Assembly: GCF_018860635.1 (NCBI RefSeq)
Contig: NZ_JAHKPT010000036.1
Span: forward strand, 110,038 to 174,037
Length of the DNA stretch: 64,000 nt
Direction: 5' to 3'
Origin: Aliiglaciecola lipolytica
Lineage (GTDB): Bacteria; Pseudomonadota; Gammaproteobacteria; Enterobacterales; Alteromonadaceae
Part shown: one piece after another, positions 24,571 to 34,131 of the stretch
Position numbering within the stretch: position 1 is the first letter of the stretch
Layout of the letters: each line of letters opens with the position of its first letter
The notes under the pieces: model-generated
The model's database searches: none
Seen by the model: the letters and a program-made list of their open reading frames with translations, nothing else
Told to the model about the DNA's origin: nothing
Program-made: the position numbers and the translations under genes

Positions 24571-25934
24571 TACTGTTCTCCTAAAACCAGTTTTGATTGC
24601 TGGTTGTCACTGGGTTTAGCCTGTACAAGAAAATACTGTAAGTGAGCATTTACTTTTTGTTTTTTAGTGGCGATTAATATGCGCTCTAAGCGGCTATTTA
24701 GCTCAGCGATTCGAGCTCGCATCACTTCCCCAAAATCTCCGTTGTTACTGGTGTAGGCAGTCAATTCAGCTTCGGCCTGTTCGTGCATTTGCGGTAAAAT
24801 GGACGCGTCATAATTCGCTAACCTATCTGCAAGTCGCTGGCGCTGGGAAAGCAAAGATTCAAGTTGCGACAACATATTGCGCAACAACAGACGTTTTTCA
24901 GTTTTTAAAGATTCGGCTTGGTATTTTGCTGCCTGCACAGCTTTGTCTTGACGCTGATTGGTAAACAGCGGCAAATCCACAGACACACCAACAGAAAAGA
25001 AATCCGCACGGCTTTGCCCCGCCTGATCGTCTGCTCGCATAGCGTAACTGGCGTTCACTCCCCATTGAGGCTGATACTTTTGTTGCTCTAGTTCAACGCC
25101 AATCTGTCCAGCCGAAATAGTCTGGTTTAATGCCTGAACCGCCGGGTGGTTAGACAGTATCTGCCCATAATATTGGCGATCGAAAGCCCCTTTTTGGCTA
25201 GCTTCAATTGTGGATAACAGCCTTTCATCCCCTTGATCCAATACAAATTCAACGTCGTTGTTAACAATGCCAGCCATATCCTCTACTGCCAGCCATTGTG
25301 ACAACGCTGCCATGGCTGTCTCTTTATCACTTTGTAACTGGGTTAAGCGGTCTTGCAGACGCGCCAACTCAACATTGGCTCTTACCACATCCTCTTGACG
25401 AGTGCGTTTTTGTCCAGAGGCATATTGTGACTCCACTGTTTGTGCTAGCTGCTCAAATAAAGCGCTGTCTTGTTGTAACAATTGAATGCTTTGTTGGGCT
25501 GCATAGCCGTCGAGCCACAGCTGCGACACAGTAACCGCTATTTGTGCTTTGCGATCCTGCGCCATAAACGGATGCTTGGCAGCAAGTTGTTGAAGCTGAC
25601 GTTTTTGGATAGCCAAGCTGTCGCCACGGGGAAATTGTTGAGCAATACCCACTTTTAGTTGGGTCATAGCCTCTTGATCAAATGCAAACCCGTTGGTTGG
25701 CAAGTTAAGCAAACCCATAGATAAAACCGGATCGGGCAATGTATCAACCGCCATGCTTTGTGACGACAAAGCCTGACGTTGTAATTGATTGCCCCTTTGC
25801 CAGGGATCATTTTCGATAGCCAATTGCACCGCATCACCCAGGCTTAACTGCCGTTCGGCAGCCTGAGCCGCAGGCAGCGCAAACACAAAAGCACCTGCAA
25901 TTAAAATCTGGGTTAGATAATTAAGCTTAAACAT
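24570..25934 (-). CDS. cusC: CusC-type outer-membrane channel (TolC family)
   Basis: 454 residues. A signal peptide (LIAGAFVFALPAAQAAE) precedes the TolC/OEP fold: LSLGDAVQLAIENDPWQRGN at the start, LPDPVLSMGLLNLPTNGF, paired coiled-coil segments (LQDRLTQLQSDKETAMAAL; KQKVNAHLQYFLVQ) and SVGVSVDLPLF at the start of the second repeat. It is the outer-membrane exit duct for the CusA-CusB pump. It is first in the cusCBA order on the minus strand. Like many heavy-metal OEPs it lacks an obvious lipobox. A REP array separates it from the small Cys/His/Met-rich gene upstream. Confidence 0.9.
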   Translation of the reverse strand: MFKLNYLTQILIAGAFVFALPAAQAAERQLSLGDAVQLAIENDPWQRGNQLQRQALSSQSMAVDTLPDPVLSMGLLNLPTNGFAFDQEAMTQLKVGIAQQFPRGDSLAIQKRQLQQLAAKHPFMAQDRKAQIAVTVSQLWLDGYAAQQSIQLLQQDSALFEQLAQTVESQYASGQKRTRQEDVVRANVELARLQDRLTQLQSDKETAMAALSQWLAVEDMAGIVNNDVEFVLDQGDERLLSTIEASQKGAFDRQYYGQILSNHPAVQALNQTISAGQIGVELEQQKYQPQWGVNASYAMRADDQAGQSRADFFSVGVSVDLPLFTNQRQDKAVQAAKYQAESLKTEKRLLLRNMLSQLESLLSQRQRLADRLANYDASILPQMHEQAEAELTAYTSNNGDFGEVMRARIAELNSRLERILIATKKQKVNAHLQYFLVQAKPSDNQQSKLVLGEQ

Positions 25935-25964
25935 GTCAAAACTCTATTCATAATGTAATTCCAA

Positions 25965-26325
25965 AACCTGTAGGCGGCGGCTTTAGCCCCGAGAAAAATC
26001 GCGACCCCCTGATAATCCCAACCTGTAGGCGGGTGCTTTAGCCCCGCGAAAAAGGGGTATCAATAATCCATGGAAACCCCATGGCCTAAAGGCCATGCTA
26101 CGAGCCCCGCAAAAAAGGGGTATCAATCATCCATGTAAACCCCATGGCCTTCACACGCCATGGCCTAAAGGCCATGCTACAGAGCTGCGAAATTGATTCC
26201 TTCCATGGCCTAAAGGCCATGCTACAAGGCCCGAGATCGATTCCTTCCATGGCCTAAAGACCATGCTACGAGGTCCGCGAGGTTACTGACCTTCACACGC
26301 CATGGCCTAAAGGCCATGCTACAGG
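25965..26325. repeat. REP/BIME array 4
   Basis: Z-type copies lie at about 25969-25994 (variant GGCGGCGGCTTTAGCC) and 26023-26048; y-type copies at about 26081-26104, 26158-26181, 26206-26227, 26248-26270 (AAAGACC variant) and 26300-26322. A spacer segment (AAAAAAGGGGTATCAAT...TCCATG) is itself duplicated at 26048 and 26110. The 25935-26378 gap contains nothing else recognisable. Confidence 0.87.
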
Positions 26326-26378
26326 GGCATAGGGTAAATCCCGTGCGACGAAAAAAAGGCGGATCTATATTGGGGATA

Positions 26379-26768
26379 TTAAATAATTGGGGGTTTGATT
26401 AAATTTGAGGTGTGGGCATCTAAGGCCCTGAATTGCTCGGCGATAACCTTTTGATGGTGTATCACTGAATCTGGGAATAGGTTGGCCGCAAACAAGGCTG
26501 CGGAAAATGCAGTGCCGTGTTCGCAATCACAGGTTTTATTGCAACAATCTTGCGAGGATTGCATGTTCGATTTGCTGTCAGAACTCATCTCATGGTGGTT
26601 CATTTGCCCATGAGAAGCATGCTGTTGCACCATTAAAGATTCTGAACTCATTGAGCTTTCACTCATTTCAGGCATATTTTCCATATCACAGGCCACCGAC
26701 AACGCAGAAACCCCTTGGCTTAAAAGCAAGGTGGTTATCATTATTGCTGTAACAAAACGTCGTAACAT
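26379..26768 (-). CDS. Small exported Cys/His/Met-rich protein, probable copper-associated
   Basis: 129 residues. A signal peptide (RRFVTAIMITTLLLSQGVSALS, residues 3-24) is followed by a Met/Ser/His-rich stretch (MENMPEMSESSM, HASHGQMNHHEM) and a Cys cluster (DCCNKTCDCEHG), then a conserved-looking tail ending NLIKPPII. The composition suits binding of copper or silver ions in the periplasm. It is on the same strand as cusCBA and upstream of it, so it could be part of the same metal-response unit. I do not recognise a named family; CopL-like or DUF2946-like copper accessory proteins have similar layouts. Confidence 0.7.
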   Translation of the reverse strand: MLRRFVTAIMITTLLLSQGVSALSVACDMENMPEMSESSMSSESLMVQQHASHGQMNHHEMSSDSKSNMQSSQDCCNKTCDCEHGTAFSAALFAANLFPDSVIHHQKVIAEQFRALDAHTSNLIKPPII

Positions 26769-27184
26769 GGATAAACCTAAAAAGTGCGTTAAATACAGAA
26801 TTCAGCGTAACTACTGAACCCAATTAAGTTTAACACAGTATCAATAAATTCTGCATATTGGTACTGCGACTAAAAAAGAACAACTTTGGTGCGAAATGTG
26901 CATTACTCTTGGGCAGTAGTCGCTAAACACTGAGTAAGCGAAAATTAACGTTCACCGCTATTAGCAAAAACGGAAAAGAGACTAATTCCCTATATATGCG
27001 ACAAATTGGGTAGCGTCACAAAAATTTAATTGCTAATTAATCTATATTTTTGCGTTGAGGTTTGCTATTTTCCACAGCAATTATGCGTTAATCGACTTGC
27101 TTAGTTGTGGTAATGCAGGAATCCTCTCTGAAATCAGGCAATACGGAGTTTGAGAGGAAGACCGGAGTTTATGGAAAGAGCTGT
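26769..27184. promoter_or_regulatory. Intergenic region and probable leader before the exopolysaccharide operon
   Basis: The gap lies between the copper-associated gene (minus) and the outer-membrane barrel gene (plus). Near the 3' end CCTCTC (27123-27128) pairs with GAGAGG (27152-27157), and the octamer CGGAGTTT occurs twice (about 27144 and 27163). This suggests a structured leader RNA ahead of the operon. It does not match the c-di-GMP riboswitch consensus as I know it. The remainder is AT-rich (for example AAAAATTTAATTGCTAATTAATCTATATTTTTG), a likely promoter area. Confidence 0.35.
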
Positions 27185-28372
27185 ATGATTAACTTAAATA
27201 TTATGATTTCTAATTCACAGAAATCATTCCCCAAGCTTATTTTGATGCTTTTTGCTTTGGCGCATTTTCATTCTGCCAACGCACAACAAAATGAAGGTTT
27301 TTCTGCTGTTATTGGCGCAAATATTGGCCAGGAAGATAATGTATTTCGCAGCTCTGAAGAACTGTCTGACGAGTTTCTACAACTTGCTCCTGCACTAAAA
27401 TTGACCGAACTTTATGAATCCGTGCAACTCGACGCACAATATAAGGGCAACTATCGTCAATATAATGATTTAAGCGACTTAAGCTATGCCGAACATGAAG
27501 TATCGTTAAAAGGCCAATATAAACATACCGCTAAGTTCAGCTCAGAATTAACCCTAGGTTACAGCGATGAAATTGAAGAACCCGGCACAACTAATGCAAT
27601 AAGCGCTGTATCGGAAGAGTTTAATGAAATAGCTACGTCCTCAGTTAAAGTTGCTGGCACCTATGGCACCATTAAAAGCAAAGGGCAAATTAAAGTTGCT
27701 TATGATTTAGCCAAGCGTCGTTATGACAACAATAATCAATCGTTTCGGGATTATGATTCAAACAAATTAACCGGCACGTTTTTTTATCGGCTAGCCCCAA
27801 AAACTCGCCTAATGTTAGAAGCTAGCACCGACGAATTAAGCTATGTAAATAATGAAGTATTTGACGCTTCAGCTACCCAGTACCGTTACCTAGCGGGAGT
27901 GGAGTGGGCAGCCACAGCTAAAACTACCGGTATTTTTAAAATAGGTTACCAAGATATCAATTACGATGACGAACTGTTGAATGATATATCTGGCCTTGCC
28001 TATTACCTGGATATGGTTTGGAAGCCTAATACCTATACAAGCATTAAATTAGGCGCAGACCGTTCAACTAAAGAAAGTGCCATACAAGGGCTTCCCAGCT
28101 TTATAAGTGAAACTTATTCTGTTTGGGTTGACCACAACTTTACCGCCAAAAGTAAAGTTGGTTTTAATTATAGCTATCGTAAAGATGAATTTAGTAGCTC
28201 GCAGGCGCGTAGTGATAACCTAAGTGCAATCGAAGCCAAATACACCTATGCGTTAAAGCGCAGCTTAGAAGTGTATATTGATTACACCCACAAAAAACGT
28301 AGCTCAGATTTTGCTATATACGATTATGATTCAAATATTTATATGCTCGGCATAGACTGGTTAATCGATTAG
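27185..28372 (+). CDS. Outer-membrane beta-barrel protein of exopolysaccharide locus
   Basis: 395 residues from ATG 27185. The frame is open further upstream to a GTG at 27107, but the signal peptide (SFPKLILMLFALAHFHSANAQ) fits the inner start, with GAAAGAG upstream. The mature part consists of alternating-residue beta strands ending in aromatic residues, with repeated phrases such as VSLKGQYKHTAKFSSELTLGYSD and RSLEVYIDYTHKKRSSDF. This resembles the outer-membrane beta-barrel proteins (BBP2-like/EpsL type) found first in Wza/Wzc-type exopolysaccharide operons. A role in polymer export or secretion across the outer membrane is inferred from context. Confidence 0.75.
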   Translation: MINLNIMISNSQKSFPKLILMLFALAHFHSANAQQNEGFSAVIGANIGQEDNVFRSSEELSDEFLQLAPALKLTELYESVQLDAQYKGNYRQYNDLSDLSYAEHEVSLKGQYKHTAKFSSELTLGYSDEIEEPGTTNAISAVSEEFNEIATSSVKVAGTYGTIKSKGQIKVAYDLAKRRYDNNNQSFRDYDSNKLTGTFFYRLAPKTRLMLEASTDELSYVNNEVFDASATQYRYLAGVEWAATAKTTGIFKIGYQDINYDDELLNDISGLAYYLDMVWKPNTYTSIKLGADRSTKESAIQGLPSFISETYSVWVDHNFTAKSKVGFNYSYRKDEFSSSQARSDNLSAIEAKYTYALKRSLEVYIDYTHKKRSSDFAIYDYDSNIYMLGIDWLID

Positions 28373-28404
28373 CCAAGTTACCGATATTGAAAAGGAACTA
28401 TCAC

Positions 28405-28953
28405 GTGAAAAACTCTATTCTTTTGTTCATTAGTATTATTTGGATGGGCTTTAGTGCAAATTTGTTTGCACAAAGCACTGATAACAGTTCTGACACGACT
28501 TATCGATTATCCACTGGCGATTCAATTTCAGTGACGGTGTTTGATGAACCCGAACTCGGCCTTAAAGAAGCACAGATCACTGACGAAGGTACCATTTCGG
28601 TTCCCTTACTAGGCCAAGTAGAAGTGCAAGGTAAAACCGTGCCTGAAGTTGAAGCTTTGTTAACCAAACTATTTGGCGATGATTACCTTAAAAAACCTAG
28701 CGTATCTGTGAGCATTGCTGAATATCGCCCTTTTTATATTAACGGCGAAGTGAAAAGACCAGGTAGTTATCCGTTCAGAACCAAAATGACGGTACAAATA
28801 GCAGTGACCATTGCAGGTGGTTTTACTGAGCGCGCTTCGAAAAGCAATATTTACCTACTGAATCAGGCTCAACACAGCGAACGTAAAAAAGTAGACTTAA
28901 ACGCCTTGGTTAAACCAGGCGATGTAATAACAGTAGAAGAAAGCTTTTTTTAA
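28405..28953 (+). CDS. Wza-like polysaccharide export protein (short form)
   Basis: 182 residues. The GTG at 28405 is preferred over an upstream TTG because AAAAGGA lies 8 bp before it and the signal peptide (KNSILLFISIIWMGFSANLFAQ) starts there. The polysaccharide-export domain begins at YRLSTGDSISVTVFDEPELG, with VPLLGQVEVQGKTVPEVEALL. One SLBB domain follows (FYINGEVKRPGSYPFRTKMTVQIAVTIAGGFTERA). It lacks the C-terminal outer-membrane helix of full-length Wza, as is usual for EpsE-type short exporters, and the barrel encoded just upstream may supply the outer-membrane pore. Confidence 0.88.
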   Translation: MKNSILLFISIIWMGFSANLFAQSTDNSSDTTYRLSTGDSISVTVFDEPELGLKEAQITDEGTISVPLLGQVEVQGKTVPEVEALLTKLFGDDYLKKPSVSVSIAEYRPFYINGEVKRPGSYPFRTKMTVQIAVTIAGGFTERASKSNIYLLNQAQHSERKKVDLNALVKPGDVITVEESFF

Positions 28954-29073
28954 GAGCCCGTATTTAGTATTGGTCTAAACGCCTGTATACACACGAATTT
29001 TGAATATAAGTTTTAAAATCAGTAAAAGATAGATAGCACTTTGCTTAGCGCAATACAAATGGAACAGTGAAAA

Positions 29074-31323
29074 ATGACATCACAACAAGGCTTGAACCCC
29101 GCTTTAACCGACGAAAACGCCGCAGAAACGTTGGACTTGAGCCAGTATTGGCGCACCATTAAACGAGCAAAATGGCTCATAGCTGCAGTCACTTTAGTTT
29201 GCTTGTTAATTGGTGGTTATATTGCAGCCACCGCAACCCCTATTTATCAAGCCAGTTCAAAAATACTTGCTGATCCGCAACAACCTAACGCCGCCCGTGA
29301 AGAGCAATATATTGCAACAGCTTTAGTGTTTTTGTTTTATGAAACCCAGTATGAAATTTTACAATCCCGCGCCATTGCCGAATCTGTTGTAGACAAACTT
29401 GGTCTAGTAGAAAAATACAAAAAACAACAAAGAGCCAATAAGGGTAAAAAAGCCAGTGGCTTGTCGGCCACCCTTTCTGAAATTAAACAAGAAGTCGCCG
29501 CACTATTTGGCAAAAGTGAAAGTAACGCGCATGCAAAGGTTCGTTCTGACCACGACATAAAAGTAATTCTAGCATCACAGATTCAAAATGGAATAAAAGT
29601 CAGTGGTGGAAAACAAAGTCAGGTTATAAATATTAGTTACCAATCTCCCGATCCGCAATTAGCCACAGATATTATTAATGCCTTGGGTGAAGCCTATATT
29701 CAGTTTGGTTTAGAATCTCGCCTGGGTGATGTGAAAAATACTGAAAAATGGTTATCAGAACAATCATCGGAACTAAAAGCACAGTTAACCGCTTCTGAAC
29801 AAAAACTCCGTGAATTTAGAATGCAGCAAGGTATTGTTGATACTTCAATGCAACAACAAGATGCTAACTCTCGTTTGCAGTCATTAAATAATCAACTCAT
29901 CAGAGCCCAAACAGAGTTGAGCACCGCAGAAGAGCTCTATGCTCAGGTGAAAAACGTACCGGCTAATTCCAGCGCTTTTTATTCGTTAGGGCCAGTGCTG
30001 CAAAATAAAACCGCCAGTGACTTGGTAAAAGAAGAAGCTAAACTACAAAGTAAAGTGGATGAGTTGTTTGAGCGTTATAAAGAAAAACACCCTAAGATGA
30101 TTTCTGCCCGCACCGAACTGAAAAGTGTACGCGACAGCTTGTCTCGGGAAATAGCTAAAATAGTTGAGCGCATCGAAAGTGATTACCGCTTAGCCAGCCA
30201 GCAAGTGAACAATATTCAACGCTTACTCACTAATGAAAAAGATGAGATTCAATCATTACAAGGTTCAAACTTTACTCTTACTTCGTTAGAGCGTGAAGTA
30301 GAGAATAACCGCCGTATCTACGAGTCGTTTATTAATCGCTTGATGGAAACCAATATACGCGGTGATTTTACTGCCTCTAATGTGCAAGTGATTGATACGG
30401 CTACTGTGCCGAGCTCGCCAATTAAGCCCAACGTTAAATTAATTTTGGCCTTATCTGTGTTTATGGGGGTATTGTTTGGTGTAGTACTAGCTTTTGTAAA
30501 AGAGGCACTACACAATACTTACCGCACTCCAGATGCATTGGAAGAAAACCTCAATATTCCAGCGCTGGGTATTACTATGGCGTTGAAGAAAAAAGACACC
30601 CACAGTATTCCAGAAATGGAGTATGCAGAGGATACCCGTTCGGTTTTTGCCGAAAGCATAAACAGCATACGTACGGGTTTACAGTTCTCGAATATTGATA
30701 ATCCACCGAAAACCTTATTGGTTACCTCGGCTACAGGTTCTGAAGGTAAATCGACTTTAGCTATGAACTTAGCGGCAGCTTATAGCCAAATTGGCAAAAC
30801 CTTGTTGTTGGAAGTGGATTTACGTAAACCCAGTATTTCAAAAAACCTGCAGATAAAAAGCCGTATCGGTTTAACCGACCTTTTAGCGGGCACGGTGAAC
30901 TTCGGTGACTGTATTGTGAACCCCACAGACAATAAACAGTTTAATGTGATGCCTTGCGGCACCATTCCTCACAACCCCATTGAACTTTTGTCTTCGGAAA
31001 AGTTTGCCAAAGCTTTACAGTCTTTAAAAACCCACTTCGATCATATTATATTAGATGGCCCACCTACCTTACCGGTGAGTGATGCGTGTATTGTAGGTAC
31101 CAAAGTTGATGGTGTAATAGTGGCGGTGCGCGCCGAAGAAACTAAAATTAAAGTTTCCAAAGAAGCGGTGAAACGCCTACAGAAGCTCCATGCTAACGTA
31201 ATAGGTGCAGTACTCACCGTAGCCGAACCTCAAAAAATGAGTTACTACGGCGACCATTATTATGCAGGCGAATACTACGGTACTGTAATTCAGCCTGAAA
31301 ACGAAAAACCCACAGCAACTTAA
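29074..31323 (+). CDS. Wzc-like chain-length determinant and tyrosine autokinase
   Basis: 749 residues. The N-terminal Wzz domain (TIKRAKWLIAAVTLVCLLIGGYIA as helix 1, about residues 33-56) is followed by a long periplasmic coiled coil (about 210-420) and a second helix near 455-475 (LILALSVFMGVLFGVVLAFV). The cytoplasmic BY-kinase has Walker A SATGSEGKSTLAMNLA, Walker A' LLLEVDLRKPS and Walker B LDGPPTLPVSD. A Tyr cluster (MSYYGDHYYAGEYYGTV) sits at the C-terminus as the autophosphorylation tail. It controls polymerisation and export together with the Wza-like protein and the phosphatase encoded 13 bp downstream. The fusion of both parts is the proteobacterial arrangement. Confidence 0.93.
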   Translation: MTSQQGLNPALTDENAAETLDLSQYWRTIKRAKWLIAAVTLVCLLIGGYIAATATPIYQASSKILADPQQPNAAREEQYIATALVFLFYETQYEILQSRAIAESVVDKLGLVEKYKKQQRANKGKKASGLSATLSEIKQEVAALFGKSESNAHAKVRSDHDIKVILASQIQNGIKVSGGKQSQVINISYQSPDPQLATDIINALGEAYIQFGLESRLGDVKNTEKWLSEQSSELKAQLTASEQKLREFRMQQGIVDTSMQQQDANSRLQSLNNQLIRAQTELSTAEELYAQVKNVPANSSAFYSLGPVLQNKTASDLVKEEAKLQSKVDELFERYKEKHPKMISARTELKSVRDSLSREIAKIVERIESDYRLASQQVNNIQRLLTNEKDEIQSLQGSNFTLTSLEREVENNRRIYESFINRLMETNIRGDFTASNVQVIDTATVPSSPIKPNVKLILALSVFMGVLFGVVLAFVKEALHNTYRTPDALEENLNIPALGITMALKKKDTHSIPEMEYAEDTRSVFAESINSIRTGLQFSNIDNPPKTLLVTSATGSEGKSTLAMNLAAAYSQIGKTLLLEVDLRKPSISKNLQIKSRIGLTDLLAGTVNFGDCIVNPTDNKQFNVMPCGTIPHNPIELLSSEKFAKALQSLKTHFDHIILDGPPTLPVSDACIVGTKVDGVIVAVRAEETKIKVSKEAVKRLQKLHANVIGAVLTVAEPQKMSYYGDHYYAGEYYGTVIQPENEKPTAT

Positions 31324-31336
31324 TGCAGTAGTAAAT

Positions 31337-32071
31337 ATGATAGATATCCACAGCCACATTTTACCCGGGGTAGATGACGGAGCAAAAACGCTTGCAGAAG
31401 CGCTAGATATGTTAAAACTGGCTGTAGAGCAAGGGGTGACAACACAAGTTCTTACCCCTCATATTCATTTTGGCCGTTATGAAAATACCAAAGCAGATTT
31501 AGCCAATCGTTTTTCGCAATTTCAACAACAAGTAGCCGATGCCAATATTGATATTGAACTGCGCTTAGGTGCCGAGATACGCATTGGCACTGAGCTTATG
31601 CAGTTAGTACAGCAAGATCAAATCCCCTGGTTGGGCACTTTCCAAGGCAAAAAAACCTTTCTATTAGAATTCCCACGTATCGATGTACCACACGGTAGCG
31701 ATAACTTAGTGCGCTGGTTATTACAAAAAGACATTATTCCTATCATAGTGCACCCCGAACGGAATAAAACCTTTTTAAAACAACCACACAAATTACAAAT
31801 GTTTACCGATATGGGCTGCCCATTACAAATTACCGCCAGCAGTTTAACGGGTAAATTTGGTGACGAAGTTAAAGATATGGCTTTTGAGCTAGTAGAGCAC
31901 AATAGAGCCTTTGCCATTGCATCTGATTGCCATAATTTAAAGGGCCGTGCACCAGATTTAGGTATAACGGCTAATCATCTGCGATCAATGGGCTTAGTGG
32001 AACAAGTAGAGGTATGCTGTAATATTAATCCTAAAAACCTTCTAAGCAAATCTGCTTCAAATGAAATTTAG
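31337..32071 (+). CDS. CpsB/YwqE-type tyrosine-protein phosphatase (PHP family)
   Basis: 244 residues. The PHP metal motifs are visible: MIDIHSHILPGVDDGAKT (first His pair and Asp), TPHIHFGRYEN, GAEIRIG, HPERN and IASDCHNLKGR. These coordinate Mn or Zn at the active site of CpsB/YwqE phosphatases, which dephosphorylate the Tyr tail of the BY-kinase. The gene follows the Wzc-like kinase by 13 bp. Most proteobacterial systems use a Wzb-type low-molecular-weight phosphatase here, so this is the other of the two known solutions. Confidence 0.92.
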   Translation: MIDIHSHILPGVDDGAKTLAEALDMLKLAVEQGVTTQVLTPHIHFGRYENTKADLANRFSQFQQQVADANIDIELRLGAEIRIGTELMQLVQQDQIPWLGTFQGKKTFLLEFPRIDVPHGSDNLVRWLLQKDIIPIIVHPERNKTFLKQPHKLQMFTDMGCPLQITASSLTGKFGDEVKDMAFELVEHNRAFAIASDCHNLKGRAPDLGITANHLRSMGLVEQVEVCCNINPKNLLSKSASNEI

Positions 32072-32744
32072 ACTATTTGCCCTTGTAGTTATTGTCTCTC
32101 TTTTTTTAATTGCTAGCTCACAATTAATTGCTGAATTAATTTCTATAAGACCAATCAATCAAATTGAAAGAAACGAAGAAAAACAAATTGAAAGTACCGA
32201 CTTATCAGTTGAAAAACTAAAAAGTCGACTTAGAACCTCGAACTCTCTAAATTCTTATAATTCTAAATATATTTTTTTTGAAGCAAGAATATTACTTAAC
32301 TCAACCTCACTTACCGAAAAAGATTTCGGCTATATAACCTCGTTATTAGATCAAGTCATTTCTCAAAGTCCAACTTGGCACCTTCCACATTGCTACAAAG
32401 TTATTGCTATGAATAAAGTCTATTCGTCGCAGCCTTCAATAATTACGCTTAACTATTTGCAACAGGCACTTAATAATGCATTGCAATTAAGTTTATATGA
32501 AGTTGAGACACAACGACTTTTACTTCCAATCATTTTTGAAAATTGGGAAATATTGGAAAAAGAAAATAAAATTTTGGCTGAAAAAATGGCAGTGCATGCT
32601 TTAGAAACAAATAACGCCCGCAAACTGCACGTTTTATTGAGTATAATCGAACATAATTTAATGGAGGAATTTTTACCATTAATAAACGATAAGTGGCAAA
32701 GGGCTAGGATAATGAAGGAATTGACTTTGAATGACAAAGGGTAA
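32061..32744 (+). CDS. Hypothetical exported helical protein in exopolysaccharide operon
   Basis: 227 residues, overlapping the phosphatase gene by 11 bp and the next gene by 14 bp, so it is firmly within the operon. The N-terminal hydrophobic segment (LFALVVIVSLFLIASSQLIAEL, about residues 4-25) is a signal or anchor. The rest looks alpha-helical with irregular TPR-like spacing (LTEKDFGYITSLLDQVISQSPTWHLPHCYKVIAMNK). It could be a periplasmic accessory to the downstream ligase/polymerase. I do not recognise a family. The DNA is more AT-rich than the phosphatase gene. Confidence 0.7.
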   Translation: MKFRLFALVVIVSLFLIASSQLIAELISIRPINQIERNEEKQIESTDLSVEKLKSRLRTSNSLNSYNSKYIFFEARILLNSTSLTEKDFGYITSLLDQVISQSPTWHLPHCYKVIAMNKVYSSQPSIITLNYLQQALNNALQLSLYEVETQRLLLPIIFENWEILEKENKILAEKMAVHALETNNARKLHVLLSIIEHNLMEEFLPLINDKWQRARIMKELTLNDKG

Positions 32745-34131
32745 CAAAGCTCAACCATTTGGCTCTTTATATTTTTTAATCATGTTATTTACACTTCCAT
32801 GGCTACACGGTGGTGAACAAACATGGGAATTTTTGCTATTTGGTGTAGCAATTTTATTATCTTGCACGGTCCTTATAATTTCACATCATAAAGAACTTTC
32901 CCAAACAATTAATTCTTATAAACTGCCATTAAATTTATTCGTAATTTGGCTTTCATTTTGTGCACTTACCATTGTTCCTTTGCCGTTAGAATGGTTTTCA
33001 TGGCTGGATATGAGTAGGGCAAATTTGTCAGATTTCACGGCTGGAGAGGGTAGTTATCTAGCCTTATCTATTTCTTCCTATGACAGTCAAATTGAAATTT
33101 TAAAATATATTGTTTATCTACTTTGTTTAATCTTTATAGCTACTATCTTCCACAAACAAAGACACGTTAATATTGTTTTGTGGGTTATTTTTGGAAGTTG
33201 CTCAGTTTTAGCTATCTATTCTTTTCTCAATCATTACACCTCAGGGCAGTACGAATTGATTGCTTCAATACCACCATGGGGAACAAAGTGGGAGGAAGTT
33301 GTTCGAGGCAGCTTTAGTTATAAGAACCATTTTGCTGCATTGATGAACTTGTCAATACCTATTGGTATTTTGTTAACGCTAACTTCAAAACATAAAAAGA
33401 GTCAGTACAAAAACAAAATAGTTATTTATCTACTTAGTTATAGGACGATTACAGCTTTATTTGTGATGATAATCTTAGCAGCTATGTTTAAATCAGATTC
33501 TAGAGGGGGATTATTAGCAATAATACTTTCTTTTCTACTAGTTTTATCTATCTCCCTTTTTAAACGGTCTCGAGTTAACATTTTAAATTGGAAATTATAT
33601 ACCAGCATTGTAAGTATTTTGCTCGTCGTAGGTTACTTATTTTCCTTATCTCCAGTTTACGAGCGGATACAAAAATCTGGGTTTACTCCAAATGGTCGAG
33701 ACTTGATGCAAATAACAGTTCAACGAATTGTCGCTGATTATCCATTATTTGGAACGGGCCCTGGCACTTATCCCTTAATTCAGCATATGTATAAACCACC
33801 TGAGCTGGGAGTGACAGAAATGTCTAAGCGGGCACATAATGATTATTTAGAACTAATTGCTAATCAAGGGTTAATTGGAGCGACTCTCTTTGCTATAGCT
33901 ATGCTGTGCCTATTGAAACCGATATTTATAACTAAAAAACCTATAAACCTGCAACTATTTTGCTTACAGTGGGCAATATCTTGTATGTTAATTCATGCAA
34001 TGTTTGATTTTATATTTCAACTCCCAGTATTAGCCGTGTACTTCTTCGTTTTGGTAGGTTTAGCTTTAAATGTTAACAAAAATAGAAAAACTATGAAAAT
34101 TAAGAATAAAGGAAAAGAAATCCCAATTTGA
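32731..34131 (+). CDS. O-antigen ligase/polymerase family membrane protein
   Basis: 466 residues with about eleven or twelve transmembrane helices and the Wzy_C (O-antigen ligase) core in residues about 190-400. NYSYKNH-like GSFSYKNHFAALMNLSIPIGILL is followed by SDSRGGLLAIILSFLLVL. The late loop contains GTGPGTYPLIQHMYKP and KRAHNDYLELIANQGLIGATLF, whose HND region is the conserved ligase/polymerase signature. It polymerises the repeat unit or attaches it to an acceptor. A second Wzy-like gene (45527-46804) lies in the minus block, so one of the two may be the polymerase and the other a ligase. It ends the plus-strand operon. Confidence 0.82.
   Translation: MTKGNKAQPFGSLYFLIMLFTLPWLHGGEQTWEFLLFGVAILLSCTVLIISHHKELSQTINSYKLPLNLFVIWLSFCALTIVPLPLEWFSWLDMSRANLSDFTAGEGSYLALSISSYDSQIEILKYIVYLLCLIFIATIFHKQRHVNIVLWVIFGSCSVLAIYSFLNHYTSGQYELIASIPPWGTKWEEVVRGSFSYKNHFAALMNLSIPIGILLTLTSKHKKSQYKNKIVIYLLSYRTITALFVMIILAAMFKSDSRGGLLAIILSFLLVLSISLFKRSRVNILNWKLYTSIVSILLVVGYLFSLSPVYERIQKSGFTPNGRDLMQITVQRIVADYPLFGTGPGTYPLIQHMYKPPELGVTEMSKRAHNDYLELIANQGLIGATLFAIAMLCLLKPIFITKKPINLQLFCLQWAISCMLIHAMFDFIFQLPVLAVYFFVLVGLALNVNKNRKTMKIKNKGKEIPI

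Noticed and set aside
26940..27184. A cyclic di-GMP (GEMM) riboswitch in the exopolysaccharide leader
   Set aside because: The GCAAAGC/CCUCCGGCCU core and tetraloop receptor pattern of that class are not found.
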